NCBI GenBank assembly: GCA_016946835.1
Contig: JACVTC010000016.1
Location: 922,501 to 942,500 of the forward strand
Reading direction: 5' to 3'
Length of the DNA: 20,000 nt
Source: Neocallimastix lanati (nom. inval.)
Lineage: Eukaryota; Neocallimastigomycota; Neocallimastigomycetes; Neocallimastigales; Neocallimastigaceae
Shown: positions 9,330 through 18,739 of the stretch, in pieces
How positions within the stretch are numbered: position 1 is the first letter of the stretch
Layout: every line of letters starts with the position of its first letter
Program-made: the position numbers and the translations under genes
The notes under the pieces: model-generated
Seen by the model: only the letters and a program-made list of their open reading frames with translations
Databases searched by the model: none
What the model was told of the DNA's origin: nothing

Positions 9330-10480
9330 CGTTTTATATATTGGAAGAAAAAAGCGTTGGGATGGACTCTTTGCTGATGATGTTGTTCTCATTGCTCCAA
9401 GTGCAAAAAAATTTAGAAAATTAGAAAAATTATTAAAAAAGGTATATAAATGGGCTAATTTAAATGAAATGACTTTTGATATTGAAAAATGTGCAACTAT
9501 GGTTATAAAAACCAATGAACTTCCCATCTCCCCCAAACTATAGTTGACCCAACCTTCTATTTAGGAATGAATGCTATTCCTAAAGTTTCTAGTTATATTT
9601 ATCTTGGTATTCCTTTTTTCTGATGATCTCTTACTAGAACACATTATATCTCACATACATTTTAAAGTTAGAAAATCCCTTCTTTCATTTACACGTTTCT
9701 TTTCAAATAAACTTATTCCTATTGTATACAAGAAAAAAAAAAAAAAAAAAGTTCTTCAATCCTTTGTTATTAGTAAAAGTAATTTATTATTCTCCTTTAC
9801 TTGGTTCAAACAAATCTAGAACGGCTAGAATTCAAACATTAATTAATACTGGTCTATTTTGGTGTGTATCGGTTCCTTCTCTAAAAATGGTAAAACAAGT
9901 TCAGAAAAACAAATGACTATATTAGACATAATTCTACTATGAGTTACTTATGCTTTATTTCGAGATCTAAGCATCCCTCCTATTGCTGGTAATCTTCACA
10001 GCCTTACAGATTAAATCATTTGCAAAATGGAGTAAATCAAACTGTATTATAAAGGATCTTATTAAACCTATTCCCAAAATGCTTTATTATTCCTGGACTA
10101 AAAAATCTAGAACACTGTATAAAAAAATCAAAAAAATGTAAATGGATAAAATATGGCGATATTTTAGAACATTACTGGAAATCAGTTACCAAATTTCAAG
10201 GTATTAAAGGTCAAAACTACGATAGTAATAAGTTCTCAAACAATAAAGCTATAATTATGTTTAGCTTAAAATATCCCCAATCCAACTTAGAGTTTTCGTG
10301 GATTATACGTTTACGCTCTGGTTATAAATACAATATTACTATTGCTATTAGAATGGGTAGAGTTTCAGAAGATTATCCCAAGTCTTGCCGCTGTTGTGGC
10401 AAAGGTAACCAATCTTTTGAACATTGAATTTTTAAATGTGATGTTCTTTGCATTTTTTAGATGGAATTCTTTAAATTTCA
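9330..10480 (+). pseudogene. LINE (non-LTR retrotransposon) reverse transcriptase relic, 5'-truncated
   Basis: The trace starts after a poly(T) run with GLFADDVVLIAPS (9364-9402), the F/YADD catalytic block of a LINE reverse transcriptase. It continues as WANLNEMTFDIEKCATM, then after a stop at 9541 and a frame change SSYIYLGIPF (about 9588-9617), then after a T-run frameshift at about 9613-9619 SDDLLLEHII. A poly(A) run at about 9732-9750 is followed by LLGSNKSRTARIQTLINTGL in a third frame, then FRDLSIPPIAG, and a last frame from about 10140 that includes FSWIIRLRSGYKYN. The C-terminal CCHC finger reads CRCCGKGNQSFEH (from 10386), then TGA at 10425 where Trp is usual, then IFKC. At least five frame breaks and several stops make it inactive. 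The order RT core, thumb, CCHC matches the C-terminal part of LINE ORF2; the endonuclease and first RT motifs are missing, as expected from 5' truncation. Confidence 0.85.
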
Positions 10481-11160
10481 TCGATGATCTCTTATGTTTT
10501 ATTCCTTAGGAAGATTAGAGCGTTTAATCCTCTTTCTTCCTTTGACTTTATTTCTGATTTTGAAGATTATATCAATCATTAAATATACTTATTTCTTCTT
10601 GGTGGGACTTTAGTTTTAAATGAGCTACATTTCGATAGTGTGGGAACAGAGACAATTAAATGAACTACTTTTTCATAGGTTCATCTGAGTCACATGTTCC
10701 AAAAATTATGGGCTTGGCGGAATTCTTAACAAGGGCAATACCTATCATGAGTAGTTCATTTGAGCTATTATTTGATAGGTATTCCAAATTACCAAACTTA
10801 ATCAAGAGCGTCAACGTCGTACTGATAAGGCATAATAATAATACAGGATCATCATCTATTTCTACGAAGGGTGAATCTTGCTCTAGTGGTTCAATAAATG
10901 ATTCAGAGAGAGTTTAGTGGACACCGCACTATCTATTTTAAAGATGTTACTTCTAGGTTTTATTACTTTTTTATTTGTTAGGAAGGAAAAAATTCCCGCA
11001 TAGTACAACTTGCCAAAATACATAGTATTTTTGAGCTTTTTTATTTTTTAACTTTTATTTTTTATTTTTTAATTTCAAATGTTCTTTTCACCAACATGTA
11101 TTTTTTTTATAACAAAATTAATAAAGTTATGGAAGTGTATTCTCTTCCCTGTCTTCTATA
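10481..11160 (+). mobile_element. Probable 3' end of the LINE relic
   Basis: This segment keeps the higher G+C of the relic rather than the surrounding A+T-rich DNA. It has short open pieces, including an 85-codon frame at 10660-10917 and, in another frame, QERQRRTDKA near 10800-10830. The higher-complexity sequence fades at about 11160-11250 and is followed by A-rich runs near 11260-11292. I infer it is the remaining C-terminal/3'-UTR part. The exact end and any target-site duplication cannot be set from one copy. Confidence 0.5.
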
Positions 11161-11435
11161 ATTGTAGTGAATATTAGGGTTTTTGGATTAATATTGAGTA
11201 AAGAGTTTAATCCCTTTTTATCGTCATTGCTACGATATAAAAGAAATTGTTAAAATCATAAAAAAAAACATAAAAAAAAAAAAGAAGAAAAAATAACATC
11301 TATATGTATTCGTAGTATATCTATTTTTATTTTATTTTTATCATTATTAAAATTAATAATGGAAAAACTTTAAATAAAATTATTATTATTATTATTATTA
11401 TAAATAATAGTATTATCATTATTTTTGTTTTAATT

Positions 11436-11437
<2 letters not shown>

Positions 11438-11502
<65 letters not shown>
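11438..11502. repeat. 32-nt poly(T) followed by (TTTA)n
   Basis: A T run at 11438-11469 passes directly into about eight TTTA units (11467-11502). Confidence 0.95.
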
Positions 11503-11504
<2 letters not shown>

Positions 11505-11608
11505 TTTTTATTTTAAAATAAAAAAAGTGTTAAATGTTATAAATGTTATATTACGAATGATTTAATAGTTATGAATGAAAGTATTGAAAAAAACAAATAT
11601 CATATAAA

Positions 11609-11758
11609 TTATAAATTATTATAAAGGATTGAATTGTTATATCTTTCTTTGTTATTCCTTATAATAACACTACTACTATGACTGTTATCACCACTACTTT
11701 TACTATTACCTCTACTACTATTAGAATTTATAACTTGGGCAATGATAATACAGACTTT
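11609..11758 (-). other. Ser/Asn-rich coding-like island, strand unresolved
   Basis: The minus strand is open for 49 codons before TAA at 11611-11609, reading SNSSRGNSKSSGDNSHSSS and then a basic, Asn-rich end. The plus strand from ATG 11692 is also open and reads Thr-rich (TTTFTITSTT). The imperfect AGT/AAT triplets and higher G+C suggest former or present coding sequence. The minus reading is more like normal low-complexity protein in this genome type. No start, splice partner or domain is evident. Confidence 0.3.
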
Positions 11759-12008
11759 TTATTGTCAACTATAAATTTTATTTTTATTTTAGTTTCTTTA
11801 TATATATATATATATATAAATTTTTTTTTTTATATCTTTTATAATCATTTTCTTTAAAACAGTGATTTATATCCCTGTTAAAGCACATACTCTGTTTTAT
11901 AGATTTATTTTAATTTATTATTATCTTTTTTTTTTTTTTAATTATAAAATAAAAATAAAAAAAAAAAAAAAAAAAAAAAAAAACTATAGCATTCATTAAA
12001 GTATTTTC

Positions 12009-12035
12009 GTGGTCTACATCCATCATGTTGACCAC
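12009..12035. other. GC-richer hairpin
   Basis: GTGGTCTACAT (12009-12019) pairs with ATGTTGACCAC (12025-12035) with a single mismatch and a 5-nt loop. In DNA this poor in G+C, an 11-nt arm with five or more G/C pairs is unlikely to be background. It lies inside a coding-like island. Confidence 0.6.
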
Positions 12036-12648
12036 AACTATTTCTTTTAGATATAGAGACTATCTATACTATCGCTTTTGGTATGGTAGGTCTAAAAAGG
12101 AAAATAAATGAAAAGAAAAGATTTCTTTTGTTTCATACTTTCGAGTGATAAATTTTAAGATGAAATTTTTTTTATTTCTCATTTCGATTTATTTTCTTAC
12201 ATTAAGTTTTAATTTATTTTCTTTTCTTTTAGTTATACTATTATTCATAATATTATATTGGAAAATTATAGTTAATCTAATAGCATTTTTGAAAAAAAAT
12301 AAAAAATTCATATTTTTTTTTTTTATATAATTCTATTACTGGTTCAGTAGAAGTGTTTGAAATAATGAATTATTAAATAGAGTGGGCCAGCTAATGATGT
12401 CAATTCAAAAATCATTTATGGATTATTTCTTCATTTGATTTAACTATATTTATTATTTATTATTTTTTCTTTTTTGAACTTCCATATTGATATTGATCAA
12501 TAATAATAAAAAAAATTTATATTTTTAATTCATTATATATATAGTAATTAATATAATATAATATATATATATATATATATATTTTTTTTTGTATTTTTTT
12601 TTTTTTTGATTTTAAAATTTTAATAAATTGAGTCAAGTCTGTCTGAAT

Positions 12649-12681
12649 GGATAGAAAAACAATTCTTTGGTTATTCTATCC
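12649..12681. other. Inverted repeat GGATAGAA/TTCTATCC
   Basis: Perfect 8-bp arms at 12649-12656 and 12674-12681 around a 17-nt loop, followed by the 41-nt poly(T) tract. Possibly structural, possibly chance. Confidence 0.4.
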
Positions 12682-12686
12682 TTTGA

Positions 12687-12691
<5 letters not shown>

Positions 12692-12732
<41 letters not shown>
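12692..12732. repeat. 41-nt poly(T) tract, the longest in the window
   Basis: An uninterrupted T run between two coding-like islands. The recorded length may be affected by sequencing of homopolymers. Confidence 0.95.
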
Positions 12733-12738
<6 letters not shown>

Positions 12739-12822
12739 TATCTGTTTTTTTAATAGTCATTTGAAGATTCATTAAGAGCTATATATTGTTACATATTGTT
12801 TATTACTACAATTTATTTATAG

Positions 12823-12859
12823 CGATGACATTTGTCGAATTTCATCGATTCCTTCGACA
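12823..12859. other. Two overlapping, mutually exclusive hairpins
   Basis: TGTCGAA (12833-12839) and TTCGACA (12853-12859) are perfect inverted repeats. CGATGA (12823-12828) and TCATCG (12842-12847) form a second stem that shares the loop region. The two cannot form together. Confidence 0.45.
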
Positions 12860-13170
12860 TATTGATAATTTCGAATATATATATATTTTTTTATCAATTT
12901 ATATTATGTATGTATCTTAAAATTAAGGACCATTAAATATATTTTAAAATATTAATTTCAAAGACTGATTAAATTTTATTTTAGTAGTATCATTTTTTTT
13001 TTATTGTTTAAAGTTAGAAATTAGATTCTTTGAAGAAGATAGATAGATACATTGTACTTAATTTTTGGTAGAGTCGATGAATCAGTATTCTTTTTGTTGG
13101 ATGAATACAACTTGGTTTTTTCTTTTACCAATTTTTATAAAAACATTGATTTCTAATGTAATAGAATTTA

Positions 13171-13201
<31 letters not shown>

Positions 13202-13328
13202 AAAAAAAACTTCTAATCTTATTTAAAAAGGAATCCAAACTTTTGTTATTGTTGCGTCTTAGAGTACTGAAACTGTTAAATAAGCCTGAATACTCAACGG
13301 TAATATAACATTACAAAGGAATATTTTA

Positions 13329-13488
13329 TTAAAAAAATTTTATAAAAATATTAATATTAATATTTATATTAAAAAAATTTTATAGAAATATTAATATTAA
13401 TATTTATATTAAAAAAATTTTATAGAAATATTAATATTAATATTTATATTAAAAAAATTTTATAGAAATATTAATATTAATATTTATA
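13329..13488. repeat. Four tandem copies of a 40-bp unit
   Basis: Units start at 13329, 13369, 13409 and 13449, each beginning TTAAAAAAATTTTATA and ending TAATATTTATA. The last three are identical and the first differs by one base (A for G). A (TTA)n array follows at 13501-13540. Confidence 0.95.
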
Positions 13489-13498
13489 TTAATATTAA

Positions 13499-13500
<2 letters not shown>

Positions 13501-13540
<40 letters not shown>
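13501..13540. repeat. (TTA)n microsatellite
   Basis: About 13 TTA units directly after the 40-bp tandem array. Read on the minus strand it gives a poly-Asn frame that is only low-complexity sequence. Confidence 0.95.
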
Positions 13541-13541
<1 letters not shown>

Positions 13542-13856
13542 TTTGTTTGTTTTATTTTTATTTTTATATTCATATGTATTTTTATTTAATTTTTTTTTAT
13601 AATATTTTTCAATTAAGAATAATAATTCTTTAATAACCTTACATAAACTGTATATTATATAAATTATTTTCATTAATAATACAATATAATTATAATTATA
13701 ATAATATAATACAGTATTTAGCAATATAATTTGATAACAATAACAACAGTAATCATAATAATAATAATAATAAAAGTTTTTACGATATTTTAAAATCATA
13801 TTAATTATTCTTATAAAAAGAAGAAATTCAAATAAATTTTTAAATAATCTATATTA
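13541..13856. other. A+T-rich spacer, no gene seen
   Basis: Mixed A+T-rich DNA with ATA/ATT runs. A long minus-strand frame across this stretch and the preceding repeats is made of Tyr, Asn and Lys codons generated by the repeats, and shows no protein-like pattern. Confidence 0.6.
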
Positions 13857-14034
13857 CATGGATAATCCTATACCTAAAAGATTAAAGAAAATAAGATTTA
13901 GAATATGAAACGATATTTTTAATGATGGAATTTGTTATATTAAATAATAAATAAATATATACCTAAAGAAAAATGATGCATAAATTTTTTAAATAAACAC
14001 CACATTAAGAAGAAAATAATATATTAATTTATGT

Positions 14035-14067
<33 letters not shown>

Positions 14068-14259
14068 GAACAAGATAGAGAAGAAATGCTTTCTATAATT
14101 AAAAAAAATTATTATAAATGTATATATTTAATTAATTATAATAATTTTTTTTAGGGAGGTTTTTTATGATTTCTTTAAAATGGATGATAAAAATCTATAT
14201 TTAAATTTTTTGAAGTATTTTATAAATTAATGCTAATTCATGATTTTATCAAATTTGAA

Positions 14260-14296
<37 letters not shown>

Positions 14297-14660
14297 TTTT
14301 ATTTTATATAAAATAATAAATAGAATTTCTTATAAATGAAGAGTGAGAAAGATAGTAGAAACAAATCAAAAATTTTGAATTAAATTATAAAATGAAAATA
14401 AGAGAGAGATAAAAAAAAAAAATTTAATACCAAAAAGAAAATTCTGTTGAAGAAAAAAATATACAGAGGCAAAACTTTTTTTTAAAAGTTTATATATATA
14501 TAAATAAAATTTTTTTTTTTTTAGGATTAAAAAGAATTTAATATACATTTTGATTAATTAAAATATATTAAGTAAATTTTAAAAATCTTCTATCTAAAAA
14601 TAAACAGGATGATGAATGTAGTAGTATTTTTCAACATTTTTATTATTTTTGATTTTTTGT
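13857..14660 (+). other. Short plus-strand exon-like stretches, unresolved
   Basis: At 13859 an ATG starts DNPIPKRLKKIRFRI, closed by TGA. Near 14070-14120 a frame reads EQDREEMLSIIKK. Positions 14155-14214 lie between a T-rich TTTTAG and a GTATTT (a donor also used in PNO1) and encode EVFYDFFKMDDKNLYLNFL. Positions 14579-14638 read NLLSKNKQDDECSSIFQHF and then stop. Between them are poly(A) runs (14041-14066, 14261-14294). They could be exons of one small plus-strand gene, but the splice phases do not join cleanly and an in-frame TGA interrupts the first. I do not recognise any domain. Confidence 0.25.
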
Positions 14661-15773
14661 AAACCAATAAATACAAAACAAAAACAAATAAATAAACAAA
14701 CAAACAAAACAAAAAATCAAAAAAAAAAAAAAAAAAAAAAAAGCCAATATTAAAAGTCATAGTAAATAATACAAATATTAATTTTAATACTAATACTTAT
14801 ACATAATACTAATAATAATGATATTAATAATTAAAAAAATACTTATTAATAAAGAGTATTATTAATAAGGATTTATTATTTTATATATATATATATAACT
14901 CATGACTCCTTTCATATCAATTTTTTCACTATAAGTTAAGTAATATAATATACACTATTCAATAGCCTTTTTGCTATTATTAGTATTACATATTACATAT
15001 TAAATTATGTATCTTTATTATTTTCTGATGATATTTTTTTTTTATTTTTTAATGCATTTTTTTTTGTGGATTTATTTTATTGAATTATCTTAGTTTTTTT
15101 TTTTTTATTTAACTCATTTTTGAGTATTAAAAAAAAAAAAAAAAATTTTAATTTTTAAAGATATTATATAAATTATACAAATATAAAACATATAAATAAT
15201 GATAATAATGATAATAATAATAATAAATAATTATTGATTTGGGTATTATTATTGTCATTATTAATATTAATATGTCAAATATTAATATTATTAATATTAT
15301 TAATATGATTGTTAATATTATTAATATTATTATGATTATTAATGTAATGATTATTAATATGATTATTAATATATTTATTTTCCTTTTTTTTTTTTTATTT
15401 GTTAATATTTCAAATTAGTATTTTATCTTATCCCATTTTTTTAATTTCTTTTTTTATTATTCAGTATTGGTTAAAAAAAATGATCAAAAAAAAAAAAAAA
15501 AAATGTTTAGGAGGAAATTTAATTAATATTTAATTTAAAAAAAAAAAAAATAAAAAATAAAAATAAAAATAAAATAAAAAAAATTATTTTATTTTTAATT
15601 AATAATTAATTAATAATTAATTTTTTAATTAATTTTTATTTTTATTTTTTTTTTATATTAATTATTTTAATTAATATTCCTAAAAAATTTTTTTTTTTTT
15701 TAAGGGTTTTTTTTTTTAACCTGTAACAATTATTACTAACTGTTGTTGTTATTAATGTTTTAATTGTATATGA

Positions 15774-15852
15774 AATAAAAATAAAATAAAATAAAAATAA
15801 AATAAAATAAAATAAAATAAAATAAAAATAAAATAAAAATAAAATAAAAAAT
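15774..15852. repeat. (AAAAT)n-type array
   Basis: About fifteen AAAAT units with occasional six-base units. Confidence 0.9.
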
Positions 15853-16462
15853 AGGAAGAAAAAAAATAATTTTAATCAATATTCAAATGCTGTTTATTGT
15901 TTTATTAAATTTAAATAAATTTAAAAAAAAAAAAGAACTTTTCTTTTTTTATTTATTTAAATTCAACTTTTTTTTTTTTATTTTTATTTTTAGTTGTTGA
16001 TTGAAGGAAATAATAATAAACTTTATTTTTATTTTATTTTATTTTATTTTATTTTTAAGGAGAAATCTTTTTTTTTTTTTTTTTTTTTTTAATTTATAAA
16101 AGATAATAATTAATATTAATGAATGTTTATAATTAATATAATATTTTTTATTAATAATTTTCATGAATATTCACTTTATAAAGGATATTATGTTAAAAAA
16201 ATTAAAGAAATCTTTAGATTAAGAGAATAATTATAGTTTTTAATTTTTTTTTTTTTTATCATATAACTTTTTTTTTTTTTTTAATTATATGAGATATTTA
16301 ATAAATTATTAATTATCTAAATTATATAACTTTTATAGTAATTAAACAGAAAAGTTTGTATATTATATATATAGAATGACTATTCATTATTCATTATTCA
16401 TTATTGATTAGTATTATAAAATCCTTTTTTTTTTTTTTTTTAAAATGTATAATTAATATTTA

Positions 16463-16498
<36 letters not shown>

Positions 16499-16925
16499 AC
16501 TTTATTGTATCGAATTAACCATAAATTATATTAAATTCTCTCTCTGTAATTTGTGATACCTTTTCATTCATCCCTTTTTATTTATCCTGTTTTTATAATA
16601 AACTTTTTTTTTTTTTTTAATAATATAGTCCATTGTATTCTGTAGTTATTTTGTGTTTGATAGAAGCTCCTATATATGAAATATATAAAATATATAAAAT
16701 ATATAAAATATATTATAATACAGAATATGTAATATTTATAATTTAAAGAAACAAAATAAAAAAATAAAATAATAAAAAAATTGAAAGTCATTTTTAAGGA
16801 AACAATCAACCCTTTAAAATAATATATGATGCAATATATTTCATCATATATTAAATATGACATTCAAATGTAAATAGAAATACAATATTTTTATTTTTAT
16901 ATATTTATATAAGATTTATTTATAT

Positions 16926-17125
16926 ATTATATAATTATTAATTATTATCTATTACATAATTATTTTTTATTATATAATTATTTTTTATTATATAATTATT
17001 ATCTATTACATAATTATTTTTTATTATATAATTATTTTTTATTATATAATTATTTTTTATTATATAATTATTTTTTATTATATAATTATTTTTTATTACA
17101 TAATTATTTTTTATTATATAATTAT
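16926..17125. repeat. 18-bp tandem array with a 54-bp higher-order period
   Basis: About eleven copies of a unit close to TTTTTTATTATATAATTA. A variant segment ATCTATTACA recurs at 16947 and 17001, exactly 54 bp (three units) apart, so part of the array has been copied as a three-unit block. A later variant with TTACA occurs near 17096. Confidence 0.9.
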
Positions 17126-17224
17126 TATTATTTATTTATTTATTTATATGTTATTTATTTATTATGTATTTATTTATTTGGTCAAATAGATATATAATAA
17201 TCATAAAATAAAACTAAAATCCCA

Positions 17225-17466
17225 TTAACTATAAATAAATAATAAATAATAAATAATAAATAAATAAATAATAAATAATAAATAATAAATAAATAAATAA
17301 TAACTAATAAATAATAAATAATAAATAATAAATAATAAATAATAAATAATAAATAATAGAATAATAAATAAATAAATAATAGAATAATAAATAAATAATA
17401 AATAATAAATAATAGAATAATAAATAAATAAATAATAAAATAATAAATAAATAAATAATAAATAAA
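17225..17466. repeat. AAATAAT/AAAT array with periodic GAATAAT variants
   Basis: A long, imperfect array of AAAT and AAT units. GAATAAT interruptions at about 17359, 17383 and 17414 mark larger copied blocks. The minus-strand frame through it is only Tyr/Ile/Leu from the repeat. Confidence 0.9.
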
Positions 17467-17885
17467 ATTTGGTCATTTTTCTTATAATATAAATCGATAT
17501 ATTTATAGAATAGGAGGTTTTATGACTATTTATGACTATTCCATATATCGTAATATATTGTAATATAGTTAAATTGTTTTTTCATTTATTTTCGGATTTA
17601 TTTTTATTAATTCTAAATATAAATAAATAAATAAAAAAATTTTATTTATTATATATTGTTTATTATATTTTATTTATTATATATTATTATTTTATATTTT
17701 TTTGTGTTAATATTTTAAATGTTTTTATACTGAATAAAAAAAAAACGAAATTCAAATTGTTTGTACCTTTCTATTTCATATATTTTTATATATCAACTAA
17801 TACATTGCACAATATATTAACACATAAAGAATATTCATTTTAAAAACATTTGAAAATAAAATAGAAATACAATAAAAAAAAAAAA

Positions 17886-17948
17886 AATAAATAATAAATA
17901 TTTCATAATAAATAATAAATATTTCATAATAAAAAATAAATATTTCAT
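17886..17948. repeat. Three tandem copies of a 21-bp unit
   Basis: TTTCAT recurs at 17901, 17922 and 17943, each preceded by AATAAATA-type sequence. Confidence 0.85.
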
Positions 17949-18739
17949 TAATAATATTTAATTATATTATTAAAAAATAAAATATAAAAATTTTTATTAT
18001 TATGATTTATTTTTATTAATTATGCAATAATTGTAACTTTTTGACAATTTTTTTTATTTTTGTTTTTAAAACTCGACATGTGAATAAATAAATGAATAAA
18101 TAAATAAATAATAGTAATAGTGAATGAATGAATGAATAATTATTTTTTTTATTTAATATCAATAAAATAAAATAAAATAAAAATTTTTTTCCCTTTTTTC
18201 CTTTTTTTTTTTTTTCCTTTATTTTTATTTTATATTTTATATTTTTATATTTTTATTTATTTTTTATTTATTTATTTAATAAATATAAACAATAAAATTT
18301 AAAAAAAATATATATATATATAAAAGAAATCAAAATACACTATTACTTTTTTTTGTATTTTTTTTTTTATTATATTTATAAAAAAATTTTTATATTTTAA
18401 TTTTTAAATTTTTTTATATATTAGAATATTCATTGATATATTTGTAGTAAATTATGTATTGTTAGAACGTAAAGTCATACTTTCATATGTTTATTCATTA
18501 TTTAAAAGAATAAAAAACTATATATATTTAATTTTATTAATAAAACCAAGTTTTTAAATAATTAATAATAAAAATTAAATTAATATAACAGATTTAAATA
18601 ATTTCCAACTATTATTTAAGGAAATAAAAAATAATCAAAACGAAGGATAAACAATATAAATACTTTCCCTATTTTTATATTATATATACAATCACATAAA
18701 AAAAAAAAAAATAAAATAAAATAAAAAAAGAAAAAAAAA

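Larger units (their letters stand above)
11990..13320. other. Cluster of higher-G+C islands, possible multi-exon or decayed gene
   Basis: Five islands (about 12000-12140, 12345-12430, 12635-12690, 12820-12870, 13020-13310) stand out from poly(T)-rich DNA. Minus-strand readings include RNSCGQHDGCRPRKYFNEC (about 12050-11995), WPTLFNNSLFQTLLLN ahead of a GTAATA donor (about 12400-12350), TKLYSSNKKNTDSSTLPKIK (within 13135-13021) and EYSGLFNSFSTLRRNNNK (within 13310-13205). Plus-strand readings are also plausible, for example IETIYTIAFGMVGLKRK (about 12053-12103) and GRVDESVFFLLDEYN (13070-13114). Because both strands look coding-like I cannot assign a gene. A spliced minus-strand Ser/Asn-rich gene is my leading but weak guess. 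Confidence 0.3.
14661..18587. other. Long low-complexity intergenic region
   Basis: Almost entirely homopolymers, AT runs and tandem arrays (listed separately). Small islands of higher complexity at 14900-14970, 16500-16600, 16640-16680 and 18430-18490 carry only very short open frames on either strand. No gene or RNA is recognisable. Confidence 0.6.

Noticed and set aside
7434-10480. Recoding of TGA as Trp to rescue the PI-PLC and LINE frames
   Set aside because: Both also contain frameshifts and other stops, and the confident genes (PNO1, right-edge gene) use TGG for Trp.
12145-12330. Plus-strand 61-codon hydrophobic ORF resembling a small membrane protein
   Set aside because: Made almost only of Phe, Leu, Ile and Lys codons expected from T-rich and A-rich DNA; no support from context.
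13329-13488. Regular 40-bp repeats considered as a CRISPR-like array
   Set aside because: Units are contiguous with no variable spacers, and the genome is eukaryotic.
13449-13799. Minus-strand 116-codon ORF with poly-Asn
   Set aside because: Generated by the 40-bp array, the TTA microsatellite and ATA runs; no complex protein segment.
16515-16571. Minus-strand short frame starting MNEKVSQITEREF
   Set aside because: Only 18 codons with no splice partner or upstream element that I can defend; frames of this length are frequent by chance.
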